Shown piece by piece: positions 1 to 9,435 of a stretch of DNA of 59,582 nt. The notes under the pieces are model-generated. The model worked only from the letters and a program-made list of their open reading frames with translations. It was not told where the DNA came from and did no database searches. Made by a program: the position numbers and the translations under genes. Source of the stretch: Flavicella sp042091695 (GTDB lineage Bacteria > Bacteroidota > Bacteroidia > Flavobacteriales > Flavobacteriaceae). The stretch spans positions 1 through 59,582 of the forward strand of contig JBELHA010000009.1 in the NCBI GenBank assembly GCA_042091695.1, written 5' to 3'. Position 1 is the stretch's first letter. Every line of letters starts with the position of its first letter.

Positions 1-40
1 ACTACTACTACTTGATACATGTGTTTCTATCACATACTTT

Positions 41-62
41 TATAAACAATTGATTGTTTGTA
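41..62. promoter_or_regulatory. Candidate LacI-family operator upstream of the GH29 gene
   Basis: Inverted repeat with arms AAACAAT (44-50) and ATTGTTT (53-59) around a central TG. Flanking pairs 42/61 and 41/62 also match. It lies 56-77 bp before the GH29 start. The half GATTG resembles the half-sites of the two palindromes at 19,873-19,892 and 20,022-20,043, which suggests the same repressor. The central pair is TG, not the CG usual for LacI-family sites, so this is inference. Confidence 0.35.
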
Positions 63-117
63 TAAATATTTGAATTGATTATCTTTTATAAATTATCTAT
101 TCAAATAGTTTATTCAT

Positions 118-1230
118 ATGAAAAAGTTAATTTTTTCACTCCTATCAGCACTAATTTTATTTCTTATTTCTTGTTCTTCAAATACTAACACACCTAGGTA
201 TCTTGAAGAAAGGAATACTTTGTATAGTAACAATCCAAGGCAAGCAAACTTAGAATGGTTCAAACAGGCCAATTATGGAATGTTTATTCACTATGGTTTG
301 TATAGTTTGTTGGGAAAAGGGGAGTGGGTACAACTTAGAGATACCATTCCAGTTGCGGAGTATGCTCAATTGAAAGATAAATTTACTGCCACTGCTTTTA
401 ATGCAGATAAAATAACAGATGTTGCATTACAAGCGGGAATGCAATACATCACGATGACTGCCAAACATCACGATGGTTTTTGTCTTTTTAAAACACAAGA
501 AACTGAATTTAACTCATTGAATTCTCCCGCAAAGCGAGATTTGATTCAAGAGTTGTATACTGCTTGTGAGTCCAAAGGATTGGGTTTGTTTATCTATTAT
601 TCCTATGCATTGGATTGGAAGCATCCGTATTTTTATGACCAGAGTTCAGGTTGGCAGTTTGGTAGACCAGCCTATAGCTATAAAGAAGAGACGTACCTAT
701 ATAAAGAGGCTGAAGATTTCAGCAACTATATAGATTTTGCTCATGCTCAACTTCGGGAAATATTGACACAGTATCCCAATATTGCTGGGGTATGGTTGGA
801 CCCTATAATGGGCTATTATTACCGTCCAGATTTATTTCCTATTGATGACACTTATGCGTTGATACGTAGTCTTTCTCCCCACGCATTGATCAGTTTTAAG
901 CAAGGTGCAAACGGTACTGAAGATTTTGTTGCACCAGAAAGAGGAGGAGCAGTAACAGTGGGACAAAAGTTTGAAGTAGCTCGAATTGCCTCTGCAAAAA
1001 ATAAGCACAAACCCAAAGAAATCTGCAATACACTTCAACCCCACGCATGGGGATATAACATCTCTAAAGACGGACAACATAAAACAAGTCAGGAAGTACT
1101 CCACATGTTAGAAAATGCAGCTAAAATAGACGCCAATTTATTACTCAACGTGGGCCCAAAAGCTGATGGATCCTTCCCTGACGAAGATTTAAAAACACTT
1201 ATTGAAGTAGGTAAAACATTCAAACAATAA
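118..1230 (+). CDS. GH29 family alpha-L-fucosidase/alpha-L-galactosidase lipoprotein
   Basis: The 370-residue product starts with a lipoprotein signal peptide (lipobox LISC, Cys19), so it should be membrane anchored. The GH29 barrel is recognisable from WFKQANYGMFIHYG near residue 50, AKHHDGF near 115 and GVWLD, where Asp228 matches the family nucleophile. GH29 enzymes release alpha-L-fucose, and some release alpha-L-galactose. It is short for the family because it ends soon after the barrel and lacks a long C-terminal beta-sandwich. It is followed by an esterase lipoprotein on the same strand. Given the L-galactose-type catabolic operon nearby, an alpha-L-galactosidase role is a reasonable inference, but specificity cannot be read from sequence. 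Confidence 0.88.
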   Translation: MKKLIFSLLSALILFLISCSSNTNTPRYLEERNTLYSNNPRQANLEWFKQANYGMFIHYGLYSLLGKGEWVQLRDTIPVAEYAQLKDKFTATAFNADKITDVALQAGMQYITMTAKHHDGFCLFKTQETEFNSLNSPAKRDLIQELYTACESKGLGLFIYYSYALDWKHPYFYDQSSGWQFGRPAYSYKEETYLYKEAEDFSNYIDFAHAQLREILTQYPNIAGVWLDPIMGYYYRPDLFPIDDTYALIRSLSPHALISFKQGANGTEDFVAPERGGAVTVGQKFEVARIASAKNKHKPKEICNTLQPHAWGYNISKDGQHKTSQEVLHMLENAAKIDANLLLNVGPKADGSFPDEDLKTLIEVGKTFKQ

Positions 1231-1317
1231 AGTAGCAATCACTAAGATTAAAAATTGTGGTATCATTATTGTAATCAGTTAGTTATGTTATTATTTAATT
1301 CAATAAATCCCTCACTT

Positions 1318-2085
1318 ATGAAACGATTCAATGTTTATGTAGTCTTATTTTTTACCTCTGTGTTATTTATTTCTTGTAACAGCGACTCAGAAGAAGAGTT
1401 TATAGACAGAGTACCCAAACCCATAAGTACTTCAGCAAATAAGATTTTAATATTAGGAGCTTCTAGGGTAGAAGGAGCGAGACCTGAATATGAAAGTTTT
1501 CGCTATGAACTCTGGAAAGACCTTGTAGAAAATGACTTAATTTTTGATTTTATTGGTGGAGAAACCGATTATGCTTCTTATCCAGAGTATAATGGACTTA
1601 CTTTTGATCCAGATCACGAAGGACGTGGTGGATGGACTTCGGGACAAATTTTAGAGGGCTTGCCAGACTGGCTTGCTGAGATTGAGGTTCCTGATATTGT
1701 ATTGTTTAGTTCTCCTGGTGGAAATGATGCCTTGAACAGTATGCCTTATGAAAATGCGATTGTTAATATCAAAGCGACTCTTGATGTTTTACAGGCACAG
1801 AATCCAAATGTGCTGATATATATTGAACAAATGGCACCCGCTCATAGCGATACAATGGATGCGACACTTACGAGTTATATTTCGGGTTATCACGAAGATA
1901 TTTTAACCATTGCAACAGAGAAAACTACTGAAAATTCTCAGGTGATTCCTTTGGATATGTTTACCGGTTTTACCGACAGTCTATTGGCAGACGATGTACA
2001 CTACAATTCGGCAGGAGCTCAGTTTATTGCGGATCGTTATTATTCCGTTTTGTCAGCTGTTCTCCAAGATACAACTGAAAAATAG
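1318..2085 (+). CDS. SGNH/GDSL hydrolase lipoprotein (probable carbohydrate esterase)
   Basis: I place the start at ATG 1318 because it directly precedes a good lipoprotein signal (MKRFNVYVV... with Cys20); the longer ORF from 1255 adds non-signal residues. After Cys20 comes an acid-rich stretch (CNSDSEEE) resembling the Bacteroidota surface-export signal. SGNH blocks are visible: ILGASRVEG (block I, with Ala where GDS has Asp), GGND (block III) and DDVHYNSAG near the C-terminus (block V Asp-His). Such enzymes commonly remove acetyl or other esters from glycans. It follows the GH29 gene after 87 bp, so the two probably share a transcript. The substrate is unknown. Confidence 0.8.
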   Translation: MKRFNVYVVLFFTSVLFISCNSDSEEEFIDRVPKPISTSANKILILGASRVEGARPEYESFRYELWKDLVENDLIFDFIGGETDYASYPEYNGLTFDPDHEGRGGWTSGQILEGLPDWLAEIEVPDIVLFSSPGGNDALNSMPYENAIVNIKATLDVLQAQNPNVLIYIEQMAPAHSDTMDATLTSYISGYHEDILTIATEKTTENSQVIPLDMFTGFTDSLLADDVHYNSAGAQFIADRYYSVLSAVLQDTTEK

Positions 2086-2092
2086 GATTCGC

Positions 2093-3013
2093 TTACTGCT
2101 GATATCCCATTTGAACCCTAACAGGATAATGATCTGAGATTATTTCTTGTTGGGGTTCTTGTATTATATGGGCTTCAACGACATTTCTTGCGAGTTTTTT
2201 ATTCATGAATATATGATCTAAGCGATGAAGGTTCTCCGCTCTGACTTTCATATTAGGTATGTTTTTGGAGGCTGTACTAGGAAAGGTTCCATAACGTTTC
2301 TCCTCTATGTATTTTTCTTTATGTAAGAGATGCTTGCCCACCACATCTACCCAATTTGTTTGTGATAACTTTTGAAGTACTGAATAGTCCCAATCTGAGC
2401 AAGTAGGATTTAAATCAGCGCATTTTTCTTTTTTTATGCGACTTGCCAATCTAGGTTTTAGATGTGTTTCTGCATAATCTTTATCTGAAGCTAGCATGGC
2501 ATTAAAATCACCCAATACACAGAAATCCTTTTTAATTTTTGTCAAGCTATCACAATTTTGTAAAATAGATTGTAATTCTAGTGCCCTTTTATTTCTATTG
2601 TTGGGATGTAAGTGTACGATGACAAAATGAATGCCGTGACTTTCTGCAATCAAATACCCACGATCAGATTTTTGTTTTTTTATTTCTTTGACTGATGTGA
2701 TGGGTTTATTGGAACTGATGGCAATCGGTTGGGAAGACTTTGTTCTTTTCCACAAATAGGTATAGTTATGATGCCATTTTTCGGCTAACTCCTTAAAGCG
2801 AATTTTAGAATACCCTTTTAATTCTTGAAAGGCAATTACATCAGGCCTTTCTTTTTGAATCCATTGCATGGCATTTTTTTCTGCAGTACCATGATTGAAA
2901 CCATACAAAACGTTATAGCTAACTATAGATAGTGATTCTTTTATTTGTGAACTTGCTGAGTAATCAACAAGCAGGATTGCAAGTACAGTTATTACTGTTA
3001 TCTTGTGTTTCAT
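2093..3013 (-). CDS. Secreted endonuclease/exonuclease/phosphatase (EEP) family protein
   Basis: The 306-residue protein has an N-terminal hydrophobic signal peptide and the EEP fold motifs in order: SYNV, FQEL (metal-binding Glu), HLHP, GDFNA (catalytic Asp/Asn), RLDHIF and SDHYPV (catalytic His near the C-terminus). EEP members hydrolyse phosphodiesters or phosphomonoesters; an exported one could act on periplasmic nucleic acid, phospholipid or phosphorylated sugar. Its start codon directly abuts the stop codon of the hybrid two-component regulator, implying co-transcription and coupled translation. It converges with the esterase gene, leaving only 7 bp between them. The actual substrate is not evident. 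Confidence 0.8.
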   Translation of the reverse strand: MKHKITVITVLAILLVDYSASSQIKESLSIVSYNVLYGFNHGTAEKNAMQWIQKERPDVIAFQELKGYSKIRFKELAEKWHHNYTYLWKRTKSSQPIAISSNKPITSVKEIKKQKSDRGYLIAESHGIHFVIVHLHPNNRNKRALELQSILQNCDSLTKIKKDFCVLGDFNAMLASDKDYAETHLKPRLASRIKKEKCADLNPTCSDWDYSVLQKLSQTNWVDVVGKHLLHKEKYIEEKRYGTFPSTASKNIPNMKVRAENLHRLDHIFMNKKLARNVVEAHIIQEPQQEIISDHYPVRVQMGYQQ

Positions 3014-6000
3014 TTATTTTTTCTTAGAATTTCTATAATCTTCTCTGTATTCTTTGGGAGTTTTTTCAAATTCCAACTTAAAACACTTCGTAAAATACGA
3101 TCGATTTCCAAAGCCAACCTCATAGAGTATTTCTGTTATGTTCATATCAGAAGTTTTAAGTAGTTCAGCTGCTTTCTTCAAACGATAGGATCGAATGAAC
3201 TCATTGGCAGAAAGTTCTGTAATAGATTTTAGCTTTCTATAAAGTTGCATTCTACTGTAAGCCAATTCGTTTCCAAGGTCTACGACGCTGAAATCAGTTT
3301 TCATTAGATTATTCTCAATTATATTTTCTACTTTTTCTAGAAAAGCTTTATCGTATAAATTGAGGCTATCGTTGTTCGAGGCTAATTCAGTATCAGTGTT
3401 TTTATATTTTTCTTTGAGTAGTTTTCTAGTATCTAGTAGGTTGGTCAATTTAGCCTTTAGTAGATTTCCGTGAAACGGTTTTGGGATATAAGAATCGGCT
3501 CCAGTTTCTATCCCCTTTATTCTACTTTCTATAGAAGATTTAGCCGTTAATAAAACCAAAGGAATGTGACTTGTTTTTTCGTTTGTTTTCAGTTCGCTAC
3601 AAAGCGTAATTCCATCCATTTCTGGCATCATTACGTCAGATATAATAAGGTCAGGAATTTGCTCTAATGCTATTTTTTTACCCTCAACTCCATTGGTAGC
3701 CTCTAAAATTTGATACTCTTCCTCTAGCAAACTTTTTATGAAAGTTCGCATGTCTTCCATATCTTCGACAATTAGTAATAGCGGCAGTTTCTCCGTTTTC
3801 GGATTTTGTTCTGAATCTTCTTTCTCAGATGGTAGTATTATCTGTTCTTGTTCTAGGAGTTCTGCTTCTTCAAAATAATTAGCTTGTACTCCTTCTTTGT
3901 TTAGGTATGTTTTTCCTAAAGGCAGTCTAACTTTAAACTTAGAGCCGTTTTTTTCTTTACTTTTTACACTTATTTCTCCAAAATGTAATTTTACTAGAGA
4001 TTTAGTGAGTGCCAATCCTACCCCTGAGCCAACCGTACTGTTTTCGTTTGTTTTAACTTGGTAAAATCTATTGAATATAAAAGGTATTTTTGATTTAGGA
4101 ACTCCTAATCCGTTGTCTTTTACAGTTATTTCAACAAACTTTGCGTTTGTTTCTTTTTCAGGTGTGTCAATCGATATTGATAGAGAAATTTTACCTCCTT
4201 TTTGTGTGAATTTTAAAGCATTGGATAAAAGATTGTTAATGATTTTTTCAACTTTATCGATATCAAACCAGTCTACAATAGTTTCTTCGGTAGTTTTAAA
4301 AACAAGTTCAATGCCTTTTTTCTCTCCCAATACTATAAAAGAATTGAATATATCTTTTGAATATTTCACAATGTCAGTTTGAGTGACAGACAGTTCTATT
4401 TCATTGTTTTCAACTTTTCTAAATTCGAGTACTTGTTGAATTAATTTGTGTAATTGATTTGCGTTTCTTTGCATCAATACGAGCATATCCTTGAGCGTAG
4501 AATCCGTTTTGTCAGATTCAATTAACTTTTCTAATGGGCCTAAGATCAATGTTAAAGGTGTCTTGAATTCATGCGATATATTTGTAAAGAATTGAAGTTT
4601 TAGATCATTGACCTCTTCCATTTTCTCTCTTTCGAACTTTTCTAACTTAAGCTCTGTATTGTATTTCTCACGAACTAATATAAGATATCTGAAGAGGAAT
4701 AGTAAACCTATAACAACAAGTATGTATATAATGTACATCCACCATGTTTTCCAAAAAGGAGGGAGTATTTTAATAGCTATATCTGTTGTTTTTTCATTCC
4801 ATACATTGTCTAGGTTTGCGGATTTTACTTTAAAGATATAGTCTCCATTTGTAAGGTTGGAATAAGAAGCAAATCTTTTGTCTGAATCTGTATATATCCA
4901 ATCTTTATCGTATCCTTCGAGCTTATAGGCGTATTTATTGTTTTTTGGTGCTGCATAATGTAGCGAAGCAAATTCGAATGAAAATTCTTTGTGGTCGTAA
5001 TTTAACTCGATAGATTTCGTATAGAATATTTTTTTGTTTAGTATGTTTTTATGGATTACTGAGTCATTAATTTTTACAGATTTGTTGTAAATTTTAAAAT
5101 CAGTAATAACTGTTTTCGGTAAATTTGTATGTTTTTTTATTTTTAAAGGATTGAAAACATTAAAACCCTCGATTCCCCCAAAATAAAATAAACCAGATTT
5201 ACCTTTGTGAAATGAATATTTTCTAAAGTTTTTATGTTGTAAGCCTTCTTTTTTTGTGTAATTTTTAAATATTTCTTTCTTAGGATCAAATTTTGAAAGT
5301 CCATTGTTTGTACTCATCCAGAGAAATTCATTTTGGTCCTCTAAAATACTATAGACAGCATTGTCAGAAAGACCATCTTTCTTGGTAAACGTTTTAAATT
5401 GTATTTCATCCTTATTTAATTCGTTTTGTAATACTTTGGAGATTCCACCACCAAAAGTAGCAATCCACATAGTTCCATTTTTAGTTTGTCTAATATCAAA
5501 TACACCGTTGTTTGGTAATGAATTAGGATCGTTGCGATCATTGGTATATGCAATTATTTTGACAGGTTTATTTTCGGAGTTTCTATAGACTTTATTCAAT
5601 CCATTTCTCGTACCTAGCCAGAGGATTCCTTCTCTATCTTCTAGTATAGTCACTACTTTATTTGTATTTAACTGTACTGTGTTTTTTGTCTTTGTTGTAT
5701 AGCTTTCTATTAGAGGAAGTTTTGTACTGTTTTTTTCTGGTTGAAAACGCATCAAACCATAGTTTGAAAAGCTACACATCCAAATAGTACCTTTTTTATC
5801 TTTGTACATTTTGAAAACAGTATTGGTAGGAAGATTTCCTCCTGTATTCTTTATCGTATAATGTGTTTGTTCTATTACATTGTTTTTTGCATTCAATTTC
5901 AATCGATACAATCCACTTCTTTGAGTCGCTACCCACAAATATCCGAAGTCGTCTTTGCAAAGTGAAAATACTTTTTCATCAAAAGAACTCCCTAATTTAA

Positions 6001-7219
6001 TTTTTTCAAATACCTCTCTATTTTCATTAAAGGTCATTTTATTCAAACCATTTTGATAAGTACCAATCCATAATTCTTGGTTGTCTTCTTCTAATAGTGC
6101 ATTGATATAGTTACCACCTAAACTTCTTTTATTAGACTTGTCATTCTTGAAAGTTTTAAATTCTTTCTTTTGTAAGTCATATGTTGCCAAACCACCTCTT
6201 GAACTACCAACCCATATTAATCCTGAATGGTCTGCATATATTTTTAAGATAGAATTACTTTTTAAGTTGTGCTGTTCGAATTTTTTTTGAGCGTCAAAGT
6301 GCTGTACTACCTTATTATTCTCAATGTAATAAATTCCGTCTTTATTCCCCCCAATCCAAAGATTTCCATTTTCATCATTGCTAATGGAGTTTATAGCACC
6401 AGTTATTTTTTTTTCAAATTTTTTCTTAAGAGTTTTACCAGATGTTATTTTGTAGAGATTTAATGAGTAGATACCAGAGCTTGTTCCCAACCATACTTCA
6501 CCATTTTTTTTCTGGTGCATGTCATAAATAAAGTGCTTTGGTAGTATGTTGGTACTTCTTAAATAAGGTTTTTTTGTAAAAGGATGGATGTCAATTTTCT
6601 TTAGTCCCTGATTTGTTCCAATGAGTAAAGCATCTTCTTGATTTGATTGTTGTATGTGATAGGCTTTTAGAATCTGGTCAGTATCATTGGCAACAAATTC
6701 AAATATAAATGAAAATGGATTTTTAGCATTTCTTTTAACCATAAAAATTCCAACATTTGTAGCCAACCAAATATTCTGATTTCTATCTTCTGAAATATGA
6801 TTTATTTTTATTGTTTTGTTTGATTTTTGATTATCAGTGTAGCTATTGAAATAATTGTAAAAAGTATCTGTCTCTTTGTCCAAAACGTTGACACCATCGT
6901 CTGTACCAATCCATAACAAACCTTTAGAATCCTCATATAATGCTATAACATTGTTTTCTGACAAGCTATTTTTATTGCCTTGTTCGGTTTGGTATACGGT
7001 ATACTTAAACCCATCAAATTTGTACAAGCCATTTGGAGTACCAAACCACATAAAACCCATTTTATCTTGAAGAATATCGTGGGTTGTGTTTTCATTGATT
7101 CCTTCGTTTGTTGTTTCGTATTGAAATACAATTTTTTTCTTTTCAAGAGTTTTGTTCCACTCTTGAGCTGTCAAATTTTGTAATGAAAGAAGAAGTAGTA
7201 AGTAATGAAGGTATTTCAC
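3014..7219 (-). CDS. Hybrid two-component system sensor/regulator (HTCS, SusR-like)
   Basis: This 1401-residue one-protein signalling system has a signal peptide, a periplasmic two-bladed propeller region (many WIGT/LWVGS-type repeats, about 30-740), a Y_Y_Y domain (about 750-815), a membrane segment (about 820-850), a histidine kinase (NISHEFKTPL, His883; NNLLSNALKF; DNGLGVP), a receiver domain (ISDVMMPEMDG, Asp1195; KPF) and a C-terminal AraC-type DNA-binding domain. In Bacteroidota such proteins sense oligosaccharides in the periplasm and activate polysaccharide utilisation genes. All key phosphorelay residues are present. It lies downstream of the sulfatase/sugar operon, so a ligand from the same glycan is likely, though not shown. 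Confidence 0.95.
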   Translation of the reverse strand: MKYLHYLLLLLSLQNLTAQEWNKTLEKKKIVFQYETTNEGINENTTHDILQDKMGFMWFGTPNGLYKFDGFKYTVYQTEQGNKNSLSENNVIALYEDSKGLLWIGTDDGVNVLDKETDTFYNYFNSYTDNQKSNKTIKINHISEDRNQNIWLATNVGIFMVKRNAKNPFSFIFEFVANDTDQILKAYHIQQSNQEDALLIGTNQGLKKIDIHPFTKKPYLRSTNILPKHFIYDMHQKKNGEVWLGTSSGIYSLNLYKITSGKTLKKKFEKKITGAINSISNDENGNLWIGGNKDGIYYIENNKVVQHFDAQKKFEQHNLKSNSILKIYADHSGLIWVGSSRGGLATYDLQKKEFKTFKNDKSNKRSLGGNYINALLEEDNQELWIGTYQNGLNKMTFNENREVFEKIKLGSSFDEKVFSLCKDDFGYLWVATQRSGLYRLKLNAKNNVIEQTHYTIKNTGGNLPTNTVFKMYKDKKGTIWMCSFSNYGLMRFQPEKNSTKLPLIESYTTKTKNTVQLNTNKVVTILEDREGILWLGTRNGLNKVYRNSENKPVKIIAYTNDRNDPNSLPNNGVFDIRQTKNGTMWIATFGGGISKVLQNELNKDEIQFKTFTKKDGLSDNAVYSILEDQNEFLWMSTNNGLSKFDPKKEIFKNYTKKEGLQHKNFRKYSFHKGKSGLFYFGGIEGFNVFNPLKIKKHTNLPKTVITDFKIYNKSVKINDSVIHKNILNKKIFYTKSIELNYDHKEFSFEFASLHYAAPKNNKYAYKLEGYDKDWIYTDSDKRFASYSNLTNGDYIFKVKSANLDNVWNEKTTDIAIKILPPFWKTWWMYIIYILVVIGLLFLFRYLILVREKYNTELKLEKFEREKMEEVNDLKLQFFTNISHEFKTPLTLILGPLEKLIESDKTDSTLKDMLVLMQRNANQLHKLIQQVLEFRKVENNEIELSVTQTDIVKYSKDIFNSFIVLGEKKGIELVFKTTEETIVDWFDIDKVEKIINNLLSNALKFTQKGGKISLSISIDTPEKETNAKFVEITVKDNGLGVPKSKIPFIFNRFYQVKTNENSTVGSGVGLALTKSLVKLHFGEISVKSKEKNGSKFKVRLPLGKTYLNKEGVQANYFEEAELLEQEQIILPSEKEDSEQNPKTEKLPLLLIVEDMEDMRTFIKSLLEEEYQILEATNGVEGKKIALEQIPDLIISDVMMPEMDGITLCSELKTNEKTSHIPLVLLTAKSSIESRIKGIETGADSYIPKPFHGNLLKAKLTNLLDTRKLLKEKYKNTDTELASNNDSLNLYDKAFLEKVENIIENNLMKTDFSVVDLGNELAYSRMQLYRKLKSITELSANEFIRSYRLKKAAELLKTSDMNITEILYEVGFGNRSYFTKCFKLEFEKTPKEYREDYRNSKKK

Positions 7220-7373
7220 GGTCTAAAAATTTTTAATCTATTCAACATCAAACATTAGGATGTATAGCAAGTAAAGATAGTTATTTTGATTTTATTTCAA
7301 ATTGCTTTCAGCACCTTCTACACATTTATGTTTCTTTTGACTAAGTAACCTAATTGTTGTTTGATTTAAAACA

Positions 7374-7409
7374 AAAACGTCCTATTTTTAAATAAAAATA
7401 GGACGTTTT
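7374..7409 (-). terminator. Strong hairpin terminator after the sulfatase gene
   Basis: A perfect 17-bp stem (7374-7390 with 7393-7409, loop AA) lies just after the sulfatase stop codon, with A-tracts and T-tracts at both ends. It probably ends the minus-strand sugar operon before the HTCS gene. The rest of 7220-7428 shows no further gene. Confidence 0.8.
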
Positions 7410-7428
7410 AAATAGGTTGTATATTGGA

Positions 7429-9078
7429 TTATTTATTCCAATACATATCTATAGATTCTTGAATTTCTGGATATTGAGTATCGTTTTCTTTGAACTCAGT
7501 TCTCATTTCCTTCAATTTATCTTTCAATTCCTTAACAACTTCAGCATATTCTGGCTGACCGTAGATATTGTTCATTTCTTTAGGATCGTTTTTAAGGTCA
7601 TACAATTCCCATGCAACTGGAGTTTTTACAAAAGACAATGAAGAAGGGTGGTGTGCCCATTTTTGTGCCTTATTGTTTCTCTTTTTGTAGTCTCTAGCGT
7701 AGAAAAATATCAATTTGTATTCTTTCGTACGTATTCCAAAATGTGCAGGATTACTGTGTTTGTGTGCCATATGCATCCAGTATCTATAGTACGTTTCTTG
7801 TCTCCAATCTTTAGGTTCTTTTCCTGTTACCAACACTTCTTTAAAACTTTCTCCTTGCATGTATTCTGGAGTTTTTCCTCCTGCAAAGTCAATTATAGTT
7901 GGAGCAAAGTCTGTATTGTTAATAATAGCATTAGATCTTGAACCTGCTTTGATTGTTTTTGGGTAACGCACTAAGAAAGGCATTCTCATAGACTCTTCAT
8001 ACATCCATCTTTTATCGATGTAATCGTGTTCACCCAACATGAATCCTTGATCTCCAGTATACATAATCACTGTATTGTCCATCAAGTCATTTTTTTCTAG
8101 GTAGTCAAACAAACGTTTTACGTTATCATCCACACCTTTAACACATCTTAAGTATCTTTTTAAGTACTCTTGGTATGCCAATTTTTTGTATTCCGGATCT
8201 GGAATGTTAGGGTCTATATCCATGTGCATTCCCATGTTACGAATGATATTTCTATGTCCTACAGATGATCCAATTGTATCCATCATAGAATCGTTGTAAC
8301 CTCTAGTTGCTACAGATCCGTTTCCTGTATTGTCCCACAAACTAGCTGGCTCAGGAATTTCAACATCTGCTAGGTAGTCGTTGTAACGTTTTGCATGCTC
8401 AAAGAAGTCATGAGGTGCTTTAAAGTGGTGCATCAAGAAGAAAGGTTTTGTTTTATCTCTTTTGCTTTCTAACCACTCCAAAGATTTGTCAGTAATCACG
8501 TCAGAAGAGTGTCCTTCATAAGTAGTTGCATTTACAGTTCTCACCAAACCTTTTTCAAAACGGATTTCTTTTTTCTCTCCTGTTTCTTCGTTAGAATACA
8601 AAGTAGGGTTGTGATAATCTCCTTGACCTGGCAATACGTTGTAGTAGTCAAAAGCTTCTGGAGCTTCTTTCAAGTGCCACTTACCTACAATCGCAGTTGT
8701 GTATCCAAGATTTTTCATTTCTTTGGCTAAGTATTGTCTGTCCACAGGCAATATTCCTCCTAAGTCTTTCACACCATTTACTTGACCGTATTGTCCTGTC
8801 ATAATTGTAGCTCTTGAAGGAGTACAAATAGAGTTTGTACAGAATACATTTTCTAATAAGATTCCTTCATTTGCGATCCTATCAATCGTAGGCGTAGGGT
8901 TTAATTTTGCCAATCGACTACCATACACTCCAATTCCTTGAGTAGTGTGGTCATCTGCCATGATATAAATAATATTTGGCTTTTTTGCAGCAGTTGTTTT
9001 TTCAGTTGCTTTGTTACAAGAAACTAGACTCACTGCTAATAGAGCCATTGTAAAAATTGTATGTTTCATTTTCTTCAT
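7429..9078 (-). CDS. Sulfatase lipoprotein (S1 family, formylglycine type)
   Basis: The 549-residue product carries a lipoprotein signal (Cys21) followed by the alkaline-phosphatase-fold sulfatase domain. PNIIYIMADD gives the metal-binding Asp pair (42-43). CTPSRA gives Cys85, the residue oxidised to formylglycine, and the TGQ block follows. Later GKWHL and GDQGFMLGEH complete the metal and sulfate-binding set. It would remove sulfate esters from a glycan outside the cytoplasm. It is the last gene of the fucP-mutarotase-sulfatase group, 10 bp after the mutarotase, so desulfation is linked to uptake of a fucose/galactose-type sugar. No sulfatase-maturation enzyme lies in this window. The S1 subfamily and sulfate position cannot be assigned by eye. 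Confidence 0.93.
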   Translation of the reverse strand: MKKMKHTIFTMALLAVSLVSCNKATEKTTAAKKPNIIYIMADDHTTQGIGVYGSRLAKLNPTPTIDRIANEGILLENVFCTNSICTPSRATIMTGQYGQVNGVKDLGGILPVDRQYLAKEMKNLGYTTAIVGKWHLKEAPEAFDYYNVLPGQGDYHNPTLYSNEETGEKKEIRFEKGLVRTVNATTYEGHSSDVITDKSLEWLESKRDKTKPFFLMHHFKAPHDFFEHAKRYNDYLADVEIPEPASLWDNTGNGSVATRGYNDSMMDTIGSSVGHRNIIRNMGMHMDIDPNIPDPEYKKLAYQEYLKRYLRCVKGVDDNVKRLFDYLEKNDLMDNTVIMYTGDQGFMLGEHDYIDKRWMYEESMRMPFLVRYPKTIKAGSRSNAIINNTDFAPTIIDFAGGKTPEYMQGESFKEVLVTGKEPKDWRQETYYRYWMHMAHKHSNPAHFGIRTKEYKLIFFYARDYKKRNNKAQKWAHHPSSLSFVKTPVAWELYDLKNDPKEMNNIYGQPEYAEVVKELKDKLKEMRTEFKENDTQYPEIQESIDMYWNK

Positions 9079-9088
9079 TTTTGTTTAA

Positions 9089-9433
9089 TTATCCAAGTTT
9101 AAAAACTTGTTCTAGTTCAATCCATTTTTCTCCATCCTTTGCCCAAGGTAATTCTTGTTGGTAGTCCCACATTAGGTTTTCCCATTCTTGTACTTTAGGA
9201 TTGTTTGCATCCATTTCAGCTTTTTTAGCTGGATCGAATGTTTCGTCAACTTCCATGATCATAAACATACGATTTCCTGTAAGGTATATTTGCATATCTA
9301 CGATTCCTGCGTCACGAATACTTTTCGTGATTTCTGGCCAAGCATTACCGGCTGCATGGTATTCCTTGTATTCTGCGATCAACTTAGAATCGTCTTTTAA
9401 ATCGCATGAATAACAATATCTTTTTGTCGTCAT
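9089..9433 (-). CDS. L-rhamnose mutarotase-family protein (likely L-fucose/L-galactose mutarotase)
   Basis: This 114-residue protein matches the RhaM/DUF718 family in length and motifs: an early Tyr-x3-His (Tyr22, His26), AWPEI, the central strand IYLTGNRMFMIMEVDE and a C-terminal EQVFKL. Family members interconvert alpha and beta anomers of 6-deoxy or related L-sugars. It sits 2 bp after the fucP-type transporter gene and before the sulfatase gene. With the dehydrogenase upstream, it could supply the anomer that the enzyme oxidises. No rhamnose genes (rhaA/B/D) are present, so the name rhamnose mutarotase is only a family label here. Confidence 0.85.
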   Translation of the reverse strand: MTTKRYCYSCDLKDDSKLIAEYKEYHAAGNAWPEITKSIRDAGIVDMQIYLTGNRMFMIMEVDETFDPAKKAEMDANNPKVQEWENLMWDYQQELPWAKDGEKWIELEQVFKLG

Positions 9434-9435
9434 AA

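Noticed and set aside
1..12. ACT trinucleotide repeat at the window start
   Set aside because: Four units only and cut by the window edge; nothing can be concluded.
3014..7219. Many smaller open frames on the opposite strand of the HTCS gene and other large genes
   Set aside because: They have no start context, no family motifs and lie wholly in well-supported genes; they are antisense shadows.
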